This document shows positions 8,637 to 15,472 of a stretch of DNA of 64,000 bases, piece after piece (the first letter of the stretch is position 1; each line of letters begins with the position of its first letter). The stretch is from contig NZ_KI913949.1 of assembly GCF_000332095.2 (NCBI RefSeq), positions 2,420,502 through 2,484,501 of the forward strand, written 5' to 3'. The translations under genes were made by a program, and so were the position numbers. This DNA is from Leptolyngbya sp. PCC 6406 (GTDB taxonomy: Bacteria; Cyanobacteriota; Cyanobacteriia; Phormidesmidales; Phormidesmidaceae). Below the pieces are notes generated by a model. It made no database searches. It saw only the letters and a list, made by a program, of their open reading frames with translations, and had not been told where the DNA came from.

Positions 8637-9473
8637 ATGAGTTTTGATTTTTCCACTGTCTCCGATTCGATAACAGACCCGTTGAGCTATTTTTCTGATC
8701 GAGGCGAAGATTACGAGAAGTATCGTCCGATTTATCCAGCTTCTGCGATTGACACAATTTTGTCAGGTTTGGAATCTCTGACTCAGATTACTGCTGTTGA
8801 TGTTGGAGCAGGAACAGGGATTGGAGCAAGATTGTTGGCGAATCGAGGTGTTCGAGTTGTGGCGATTGAACCCAACGAAGAGATGAGAACGGCAGCGACA
8901 CCACATGAAGGAGTAGAGTTTCTAGCCGGAACTGCCGAGCAGATTCCTCTCAAGAATGTATCGGTCGATTTAGTGACCTCATTTCAAGCATTCCATTGGT
9001 TTGATTTTGATAAAAGCCTCCAAGAGTTTCGCCGTATCCTCAAATCTGGTGGACGTTTAGCATTAATATGGAGCTTTTGGGATCAAAGCGATCCTGTGTC
9101 CAAAGAATACACTCGCTTGCTTTTTGAAGCATCCAAAGATCGAGAGCCTCAATCCCAATCTCGAATACAGCTAAAAACATGGTTCAAAGGCATACGTTAT
9201 CAACTTTTTTGGCAAGGGTTATGGCTACCTTCCTTTACACGCTTACAGCGACATGAGTTTATGTCTAACCAATATCTAGATTTCTTAGGGTTAATAGGTT
9301 TAGCCCGAAGCCAAGGGTTTACACCCTCTGGAGGGGAAGATTTGGAAAAGCTGATGTCAGACTTAACCGTATTTCATCAACGCTTCTGCGATCCTCAAAA
9401 CTCTGTACGGTTGATTTATCGCACGCGCTTATATATTGCAATTCCAGAGGCTCTTCCGGATCCAAGGTGGTAA
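8637..9473 (+). CDS. Class I SAM-dependent methyltransferase, 3' end replaced by IS sequence
   Basis: A 278-residue methyltransferase of the UbiE/Methyltransf_11 kind. Motif I is VDVGAGTGIGARLL (~residues 54-67), the acidic end of beta-2 is AIEPNEEM, and motif IV/post-IV is VDLVTSFQAFHWFD. Substrate unknown. The frame reads into the left terminal repeat of the ISL3 element, which begins at 9449, so the final eight residues (ALPDPRW plus the preceding Glu codon) and the stop codon are element-derived. Only a few native residues are probably lost, so the fold may survive. The ATG at 8637 has a GAGG-like site 8 bp upstream. Confidence 0.85.
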   Translation: MSFDFSTVSDSITDPLSYFSDRGEDYEKYRPIYPASAIDTILSGLESLTQITAVDVGAGTGIGARLLANRGVRVVAIEPNEEMRTAATPHEGVEFLAGTAEQIPLKNVSVDLVTSFQAFHWFDFDKSLQEFRRILKSGGRLALIWSFWDQSDPVSKEYTRLLFEASKDREPQSQSRIQLKTWFKGIRYQLFWQGLWLPSFTRLQRHEFMSNQYLDFLGLIGLARSQGFTPSGGEDLEKLMSDLTVFHQRFCDPQNSVRLIYRTRLYIAIPEALPDPRW

Positions 9474-10690
9474 TTGTATAATGAGTCACATTTAGGGGGG
9501 CTAGCATCATGGACTTTCACCTAGATACGCTGCTCAATTTTCCTAATGTAACCGTTGAACAGTGCATTCAGGAGGCCGGAGAAATATTTCTGACATTGCG
9601 ATTACTCAACGATGCAGCCGATTGTCCTCACTGTGGGAAAACGACTGAAAAATTGCACCAAAGTCGCCCCGTATTATTGCGCGATTTATCCATTTTTGGT
9701 CAAGCCACTCACTTGAAGGTTCCGCGACGTCAGTTTTATTGCCGTTCTTACCAACGGTACTTTACGGAATCTCTGCCATATGTAGACAAAGGGCGGCAGT
9801 ATACTTTTCGATACAAAGAGTATATCTATCAGCAAGTATAATTGACGACTATTGAGCAGGTTAGTCGCATGGAAGACTTAACCTATGACCGTGTTCAAGG
9901 TATTTTTAATCATCAATACGAATTAAAAAAAAGAGTTGGACTGGAGCGAAACGAATCGCAATTGATGAAGTCAGTCACCGTAAAGGACATCGGAACTTTG
10001 CCACTGTTGTCGGAGACCTTGAAGCTGGGCAACTCTTGGAGGTGATTGACAGTCATCAGCAGATGGATATCATTGAAGCCCTTGAGCAGCAACCGATAGC
10101 GGTGCGTGAGCAGATTGTGGAAGTGAGTGTTGACATGTGGGGTGGCTTTCCCAAAGTTGTCGAAAAAGTGTTTCCCAATGCCACCCTTGTGATCGATCGG
10201 TTTCATGTGATGAAAGCGGCGAATAAGGAGCTAAATAAGATTCGCAGACAAGTGCGTGTTTTTGACCGAGGTAGTAAGTTTATCCTGTTGAAAAATGGTG
10301 TTGATTTAACGGAGGATGAGAAACAGACACTAGAGCAGCTTTTGAATCGGTCTAAACGACTCAGGAAAGCCTATGAGTCGAAAGAAGAACTTCGTGCTAT
10401 CTATGAGAGTCCGTTAACGGTTGAGACAGGGAGACTGCACTTTCAGGAATGGTTAAATCGAGCCCAAAAGATTTTCAGTGAGATGACGACGACCATTCGT
10501 AATCATTTAGATGATATTTGCAACTACTTTCGTACTCGAACCACAAGTGGGTCAATGGAAGGAATCAACAATCGAATCAAGGTGATTAAGCGCCAAGCTT
10601 ATGGGTTTGTAAACTTTGGAAATTTCCGCAAGCTTTTGCTAGCCTGATTTTCTAATTGGAAAAACTTATCACTATGCTACCGGAAGAGCC
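9449..10690 (+). mobile_element. ISL3-family insertion sequence (inactive)
   Basis: Bounded by perfect 11-bp terminal inverted repeats, GGCTCTTCCGG at 9449-9459 and CCGGAAGAGCC at 10680-10690, giving a 1242-bp element. It encloses an ISL3-type transposase frame with a stop codon and a frameshift. The 8-bp flanks (ATTCCAGA and TGGATAAC) do not match, so the usual ISL3 target duplication is lost or an end has been rearranged. The left end supplies the terminal codons of the upstream methyltransferase. Confidence 0.85.
9509..10647 (+). pseudogene. ISL3-family transposase, interrupted
   Basis: Read across its breaks, this is a near full-length ISL3 DDE transposase. The N-terminal zinc-binding part has CPHCGK, but the second pair is damaged (FYCRSYQRYF, a Tyr where Cys is expected). 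A TAA at 9839-9841 stops the first frame. The frame then continues from 9842 and must shift by -1 at the run of eight A at 9925-9932 to join RIAIDEVSHRKGHRNF, where the first catalytic Asp lies. The second Asp is in VSVDMWGGFPKV and the Glu in GSMEGINNRIK. It ends FRKLLLA at 10647. The stop makes it a pseudogene; the A8 shift alone could be slippage. Confidence 0.88.
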
Positions 10691-10774
10691 TGGATAACAC
10701 CCCCAGCATCGGACTTATCTATCACTTTTGATGCTCAATACAATAGTTAGGCTTTACATAATATTCGAGGGAAA

Positions 10775-11725
10775 ATGAAATACCCAGGGCAACCAGAATC
10801 ACCCCCAAGTTGGTACAGGGATCGAGGTCAATCTTACATCGAGAAAGAGTTTAGTAGAGAATTGGGTGATTTGGCTGACACCATTGAAAGTGAACATTGG
10901 TTTGGAGACCCTGAAAAACACAGTAGATTTAGAGTTGATTTTATTCTTAAAGATGCTCGTTTAATCATTGAGTTAGATGGATATGATTACCATTCAACAA
11001 AAGATCAGCTTGAAGAAGACGCTATTAGACAGCGATATTTATCACGAGCTGGTTATACCGTAATTAGATTTACCGGCAGAGAAATCAACAGAAATCCCAA
11101 AGACTGTGTCTTAGAAGTCCGTCAAATTTACAGTGAGCGCATGCAAAGATCTCCAGTAAAATATCGTGTGATGTACATTGATTACCCATTTGTCCGTAGG
11201 GAGGCAGCTAAAGCGATTAGTTTTTTCAAGCAGTTGCATCCCAACAAAAACTTGTCAGCAATAAATTTAGAAGAGTTAATTCCTCATGCTATTGAATGGC
11301 TGCATGAAAAATCTTTTATTACTGTTTTTGTATTTCATCCAGAAGAAGACTCTCATAAGGTTAAGCATTTGGATGGATATGTTAAAGAATACGAGAAGGG
11401 CGAAGTTCGTATAAATACTATTGCTGAGAAATGGTATAGTTCTGAGCTTGGCAACCATATGGTCGCATTCTCACATCTATTTGATGAGTTTTTTTTAGTC
11501 GCGGACGACCCTGTATATTGCAATCCCCTAAGAATTGTACTGCCCAAAGAACTTAGCCCTAGAAAGATTGGTTCACTCGAGAGCAAGTATTTGGCGAACG
11601 GCAAGCTATTAAGGAAAGGAAATGAAGAAACAGCTTATGCAGGGACGGATTTAGCCTATGTACTATGGCAGGACATATGGTACATCATCGGTGCTTCAGT
11701 GGGGCTACATCTCTATGAGATGTAA
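10775..11725 (+). CDS. DUF559-type (Vsr-like) nuclease domain protein
   Basis: A 316-residue protein. The N-terminal ~120 residues hold a restriction-endonuclease-fold core of the DUF559/Vsr kind: FRVDFILKDARLIIELDGYDYHS, then RQRYLSRAGYTVIRFTGREI, giving Asp, Glu and downstream Arg/His candidates for the active site. The C-terminal ~190 residues are not recognised; they end in a region with SSELGNHMVAFSH and LWQDIWYIIGAS. ATG 10775 follows GAGGGAAA. It starts 85 bp after the ISL3 right end. DUF559 proteins often occur near mobile elements and restriction systems, so a defence or DNA-processing role is possible but not shown. Confidence 0.75.
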   Translation: MKYPGQPESPPSWYRDRGQSYIEKEFSRELGDLADTIESEHWFGDPEKHSRFRVDFILKDARLIIELDGYDYHSTKDQLEEDAIRQRYLSRAGYTVIRFTGREINRNPKDCVLEVRQIYSERMQRSPVKYRVMYIDYPFVRREAAKAISFFKQLHPNKNLSAINLEELIPHAIEWLHEKSFITVFVFHPEEDSHKVKHLDGYVKEYEKGEVRINTIAEKWYSSELGNHMVAFSHLFDEFFLVADDPVYCNPLRIVLPKELSPRKIGSLESKYLANGKLLRKGNEETAYAGTDLAYVLWQDIWYIIGASVGLHLYEM

Positions 11726-11737
11726 GCCTAATCGGGA

Positions 11738-11884
11738 CAGGGTAAGCGCAAGAAAAAATGTACCAAAGTATGGTGTGTAGCCGTAAAAATTATCGATAGT
11801 TAAGCTCTAATTTCAATAGTGCTGCTATCAGTATTGGGCTTATTGCGAATACTCCCCTTCTTATTGGTTCTTGCGCTTACCCTG
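11738..11884. mobile_element. 147-bp MITE with 17-bp terminal repeats and 10-bp target duplication
   Basis: Perfect inverted ends: CAGGGTAAGCGCAAGAA at 11738-11754 and its reverse complement at 11868-11884. It is flanked on both sides by the direct repeat CTAATCGGGA (11728-11737 and 11885-11894). It has no coding capacity. The direct duplication shows it moved as a unit, presumably by a transposase encoded elsewhere. A 10-bp duplication would fit an IS4-type enzyme, which is an inference only. Confidence 0.9.
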
Positions 11885-11900
11885 CTAATCGGGATAAAAG

Positions 11901-12180
11901 GTGCGATTCGTTGCAGACGAATAACGGTTAGAGTCCGTAAATAACTCTACCAGCTTAGCTTCCAAATATGAAGCCCTCTAAAAAGCTGAACTGTCCTCTT
12001 GATGAGGTGAAAGTCCCTCCCATCAAACTCGGATGTGGCTCCTGACCTGCCCACGATGGCCCGACTCGGAATTCGGGAGGTCGAAGCTGGGAGCAGGGCG
12101 CAATCAGACACTCATTGCAAGTGACACTGGCGCTAATAGGGAGTTCCCATGGTGAAACAGAGCCTAGAAAAGCGACTTAC
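11901..12180 (+). ncRNA. 5' relic of a group II intron
   Basis: Starts with GTGCGATTCG, matching the conserved group II 5' end (GUGYG), six bases past the MITE target duplication. It continues with intron domain-I-like segments: AACGGTTAGAGTCCGTAA, GATGAGGTGAAAGTCCCTCCC, ACTCGGATGTGGCTCC and GAATTCGGGAGGTCGAAGC. No reverse transcriptase frame and no domain V/VI 3' end follow, so it is a truncated remnant. Family assignment rests on recalled wording of cyanobacterial introns and needs a covariance search. The right limit is approximate. Confidence 0.55.
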
Positions 12181-12280
12181 CCGAAAGCAGACGCAATCCA
12201 AAAGTCTGGCTTTGCCAGAGATTAGTATCCCGCTGCACCCTATTTTGAAGTTGTCAGAGAAGAAATTTAGAAGAAAGTGA
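12149..12280 (+). CDS. Possible 43-residue basic peptide at the intron relic end
   Basis: ATG at 12149 behind GGGAGTTCCC opens 43 codons rich in Lys/Arg (MVKQSLEKRLTRKQTQ...) and ends TGA at 12278. The position, just after domain-I-like RNA, is where an intron-encoded protein would start, so it may be the stub of such a gene. It may also be a chance frame. Confidence 0.25.
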   Translation: MVKQSLEKRLTRKQTQSKSLALPEISIPLHPILKLSEKKFRRK

Positions 12281-12334
12281 TGCCTGTCTAAAAAATTACT
12301 GCTAGAATACCTGTACTCATTTCAACCTCTCAAT

Positions 12335-13093
12335 ATGCAACCTTTGAATTTAACTGAAACCCAGAAAAACCTTTTACAATGGCTAGTAGAACAAGTACGT
12401 GCTGGGATACTTAATGAGGAGGAAATTTGGTTTATTTGGATTTCTGGCCGTACAAGTTTAGTTGGTTATCAGGAGAATGTCCCTGAAGTAAAGTCGACAA
12501 CTCTCGACGCTTTGCAGAGTGGTGGTTGTCTATCATGTGACCGAAGTCGTCAACATCAGTATAAGTGCGCTCTAACCAGCAAAGCCTATGAAGCCGTTGA
12601 CTCTAATTTTAGTGCTCCCAACTTGTCTGCTATTCCTCACTTGATTCCTCTAATTGAAGTTAAGCATTTGGATCCTACACTATGGGAGAGATGCCGTTTT
12701 TCGTTGAGTGTTGGTGGAGATGATCCAAAAGCTTGGGACCAGGCAGTCCGCACAGCAATGGTGGTGCTAGAAGAACGTTTGAGGGAACTTGGAAGAACTG
12801 AATCTATCAACCCAGGTGCTACTGGTGAAGGCATAGTTAACCTCATTTTTGCTGGTAAGAACCCAGTACTAGCTGGCAAGCTTGATGAGAAGCAACGCAA
12901 GGGATATCGTGATTTATATGCAGGTATGATGGCTGTTTTTCGTAATCATTATGCACACCGGATTATAGATCCCAGTCCAGAGGTTGGTGGAGCAATCATC
13001 GCATTCATCAATTTATTACTAAAAATATTGAATGATGTTGACTGGGATTCAATCTGTGACGAAAGAGGCAGATCTCCCCAGATAAGAACGTGA
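12335..13093 (+). CDS. TIGR02391 (Ymh) family protein with HEPN RNase motif
   Basis: A 252-residue protein. The C-terminal half matches the TIGR02391/Hypoth_Ymh family: LDPTLWERCRFSL, AVRTAMVVLEERLREL, INLATGEG-like NPGATGEGIVNLIF, and then MAVFRNHYAHRI. R203-N-H-Y-A-H208 fits the Rx4H signature of HEPN ribonucleases, which act in toxin, abortive-infection and other conflict systems. The N-terminal ~90 residues look like a winged-helix module containing GCLSC. No clear Shine-Dalgarno precedes ATG 12335. It stands alone, flanked by an intron relic and a VapBC pair, in an A+T-richer stretch. Confidence 0.7.
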   Translation: MQPLNLTETQKNLLQWLVEQVRAGILNEEEIWFIWISGRTSLVGYQENVPEVKSTTLDALQSGGCLSCDRSRQHQYKCALTSKAYEAVDSNFSAPNLSAIPHLIPLIEVKHLDPTLWERCRFSLSVGGDDPKAWDQAVRTAMVVLEERLRELGRTESINPGATGEGIVNLIFAGKNPVLAGKLDEKQRKGYRDLYAGMMAVFRNHYAHRIIDPSPEVGGAIIAFINLLLKILNDVDWDSICDERGRSPQIRT

Positions 13094-13584
13094 ACTGTCG
13101 ATGCGCGATCGCCTCATTTACCGTATCTCCTGAGCCAACGGGCTACCCTGCGGGAAGGCTTCGCCTATGTTGTGTTGTGCCAACTCGCCCCAGAGACTCG
13201 GCCTTCTGTCCGTCGGCTCGGACTTTGGCCGCTGGACTTCGGTGTGAGCTCAGTCGAACGCTTCTGACCGACCCTCCCTCGCGGAAACGCCCTTGCCTTA
13301 AGCTAGTGGTTGTCCATCTCTCGGCTCCTACGACTTGCGAGCATTTGGATGGCTGGTTCTCCCACAGGGGACTTTCACCCCATTAGTTCACGCCCATGCT
13401 GGGCGTGAACAATTCACTTGGAGCGGACTGACGAAAGATCTGGGTATGTAGCGAAGTTTTTTCGCAGCGGCTCAAGCGAACCGTTAACTTGCTGAAATCC
13501 GAATACTCTTATCCTATGTCTTGTCTCCTGCGTCCTGCGCCCTAAATAATAGTCTCGCATCTATCCCAGAGAAAGAGGTCACTT
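13094..13584. other. Degenerate spacer with repeat fragments, no gene
   Basis: The 98-codon open frame over 13090-13386 reads as a Cys/Arg/Pro-rich translation of repeat DNA and has no start context, so it is not called. The stretch contains GGGCTACCCTGCGGGAAGGC, of a type dispersed in cyanobacterial genomes, and a palindrome at 13386-13410. Confidence 0.5.
13386..13410. repeat. Perfect palindrome, 11-bp arms
   Basis: GTTCACGCCCA, TGC, TGGGCGTGAAC. There is no T run, so terminator function is doubtful. Confidence 0.8.
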
Positions 13585-13824
13585 ATGCAAAACTCGCGTC
13601 ATGTTTCTTTACTAAAAAGTGGACAAGACCAAGTCCTAACCATTCCCCATGAACTTGCCCTGTCGGGCACAGAAGTTTTGTTACGCAAAGAAGGTCATCG
13701 CTTAATCATTGAACCCATTTCTTCTAGTTCTCTACTTTCTTTGCTGACTACGTTGCAAGACGTTACGGATAGTTTCCCTGATATAGATGAGGGTTTACTT
13801 CTCCTTGATGACATCACACTTTAG
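13585..13824 (+). CDS. vapB: VapB-type antitoxin
   Basis: A 79-residue protein opening VSLLKSGQDQVLTIPHELALSGTEVLLRKEGHRLIIEP, the swapped-hairpin AbrB/SpoVT-type DNA-binding fold used by VapB antitoxins, followed by an acidic toxin-binding tail. It lies 9 bp before the PIN-domain toxin gene. The protein should bind both the operon promoter and the toxin. ATG 13585 is preceded by AGAAAGAGG. Confidence 0.88.
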   Translation: MQNSRHVSLLKSGQDQVLTIPHELALSGTEVLLRKEGHRLIIEPISSSSLLSLLTTLQDVTDSFPDIDEGLLLLDDITL

Positions 13825-13833
13825 TGCTACCCA

Positions 13834-14238
13834 ATGTCCTATCAGTACCTGCTTGATACCAACATCCTGTCAGATTTGGTCAGACATCCTCAAGGTCGGG
13901 TTTTTCAGCATATTGTAGATGTCGGGGAAGATAGCGTTTGTACTAGCATCATTGTGGCGTGTGAACTACGATTTGGAGTGGTTAAGAGCGGTTCCTCACG
14001 CTTGGTACAGCAACTAGAACAAATTCTTGAAGTTTTGACAGTTTTGCCGTTGGAATCACCTGTAGATGAACACTACGCTGCAATTCGTACATATTTGGAG
14101 CAAGCAGGAACCCCGATCGGTCCAAATGATTTACTGATTGCTGCGCATTCTCTAGCTCTCGATCTGACTCTTGTCACAGCAAATACCCGTGAATTTGAGC
14201 GTGTGCTTGCCTTGAAATTAGATAATTGGTTGCTCTGA
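13834..14238 (+). CDS. vapC: VapC-type PIN-domain toxin
   Basis: A 134-residue PIN-domain endoribonuclease. The acidic metal site is complete: Asp8 (LLDTNILSDL), Glu44 (CELRFGV), Asp99 (GPNDLLIAAH) and Asn117 (TANTREF). VapC toxins cut tRNA or rRNA; the target here is unknown. It is paired with vapB immediately upstream. The full set of residues suggests an active system, unlike the truncated pair at 14714-14936. Confidence 0.92.
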   Translation: MSYQYLLDTNILSDLVRHPQGRVFQHIVDVGEDSVCTSIIVACELRFGVVKSGSSRLVQQLEQILEVLTVLPLESPVDEHYAAIRTYLEQAGTPIGPNDLLIAAHSLALDLTLVTANTREFERVLALKLDNWLL

Positions 14239-14254
14239 AAATACAAGATTTGGC

Positions 14255-14512
14255 GTAATTAGTCACCGCAACAAGCGAGGCTTATTGAGAATAGTGCAGG
14301 CTGAAACCCTTGAACATCAGGCATCGCTAATTTGCGCTCAATGCCCTAATTCATTTGAACTGTTAGCTATTGTCAACTAGGTGAGAAAATTGCTACTTAT
14401 TGAGGACAGGCGCAACTAGAGCGTATGAACTATTTCTTGTGGAATGCCTATGAATTAAGGGTTCTAGGATTTTTTTTCTCAATAGTGACTCACTATTGCG
14501 GTGACTAATTAC
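14255..14512. mobile_element. Inverted-repeat element of ~258 bp without a transposase
   Basis: GTAATTAGTCACCGCAA at 14255-14271 has its exact reverse complement at 14496-14512, and a second conserved block (TATTGAGAA) follows inside both ends after ~11 bp. No matching target duplication is evident. The interior has only short frames. It is either a MITE or a collapsed IS. Confidence 0.65.
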
Positions 14513-14713
14513 AAACAAAGTAGCTTGTGTATCAGCTATGATCGGTTTTGTTAGGCAGTTAGTGTAGGAGTGGATAGTGAACGTCAGCATAGAGCGGCCT
14601 TCTGATCTAAAAAATGAACTCTCTACTGAAGCATCCCAGCTTAAATTTCGCCGATTCTAGAATGAAGTGCATCACCTAGAAGCGTCCCGTAGAGGGGCTC
14701 ATAGGATAGTCTG

Positions 14714-14851
14714 ATGTTTCCTACAACCGGGGTGGAGTTGGTTACTTACTGGGAAAGCGTTGGGATGATCAACTCTCGACCCGATATTGATGATAGCCAG
14801 GAGCATGCCCGCAGATTGCGTGACCAAGCTGAACACCGTGAGCGGGCTTAG
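14714..14851 (+). pseudogene. Relic of a VapB-like antitoxin
   Basis: A 45-residue frame with TYWESVGMINSRPDIDDSQEHARRLRDQAEHRERA, which matches the C-terminal, toxin-binding end of a common VapB family; the DNA-binding N-terminus is missing. A truncated PIN gene follows 7 bp later, as in a normal vapBC operon. Confidence 0.6.
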
Positions 14852-14858
14852 GTGACAA

Positions 14859-14936
14859 ATGTATCTAGTTGATACTGATGTCATGATCGACATGTACGTT
14901 CAACGTGAAGCACTATCAAATTATTTCAGGCTTTAG
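14859..14936 (+). pseudogene. Truncated VapC-like toxin
   Basis: Twenty-five codons, MYLVDTDVMIDMYVQREALS..., then TAG. MYLVDTDVMID is the first strand and catalytic Asp of a PIN domain; everything beyond is lost. It pairs with the antitoxin relic just upstream. Confidence 0.65.
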
Positions 14937-14996
14937 TCTGGAGCAACCTTATAGTCGCTGAAGCCACTTAATCGGGTAGGTTACTAGAGGGCTAGA

Positions 14997-15306
14997 ATGA
15001 CTTCTTTAATGATTGACTTACTAGATATACCTACAATTCAATCAATTGAGATCACAGACGACACCTTATCTGTTGATTTGTCAGATAGTCATACTATTTC
15101 CGTACCGTTAGCGTGGTATCCACGTCTATTACACGGTTCTACAGAAGAGCGTCAAAATTGGCGATTAATTTAGTAAGGGTGAAGGTATTCATTGGAACCA
15201 GTTTGACGAAGATATCAGCGTTAAAAATATGATTTTGGGTCAACCATCAGGGGAAAGTCAGAAGTCATTGCAGCGATGGCTTACACACCGTGCAGAAGCA
15301 GGCTAA
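14997..15306 (+). pseudogene. Decayed DUF2442 gene (with the tail of DUF4160 before it)
   Basis: The translation MTSLMIDLLDIPTIQSIEITDDT follows the intact DUF2442 protein at 63290-63598 residue by residue. After WRLI an extra base brings in a TAG at ~15172; the downstream frame resumes with GEGIHWNQFDEDISVKNMILGQPSGES and ends at 15304-15306. Upstream of the ATG, CTAGAGGGCTAGAATGACTT corresponds to the end of the DUF4160 gene (LEGWHDFF) with a stop in place of Trp. This was once the same two-gene locus as at 63 kb. Confidence 0.88.
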
Positions 15307-15472
15307 TAAATGGTTGCAATGGCAGGCGAAATACTATTGCAAATAGCCCAAGCTTTCTTGCCGCTGTTGAACTCAATTGTTATGGGGTGGCTACAACTCC
15401 TAAATTGATTCATGAGAGCGGGCGTGGTCGTGCCTACCCCGCAAGGGTTTCCTTATTAATTGCCCACCTGCC

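Noticed and set aside
9842..10045. Separate small gene between transposase parts
   Set aside because: It is the middle segment of the broken ISL3 transposase, read beyond the frameshift.
13090..13386. 98-codon frame after the HEPN gene
   Set aside because: Composition is Cys/Arg/Pro-rich and looks like translated repeat DNA; there is no ribosome site, and it overlaps the stop region of the HEPN gene.
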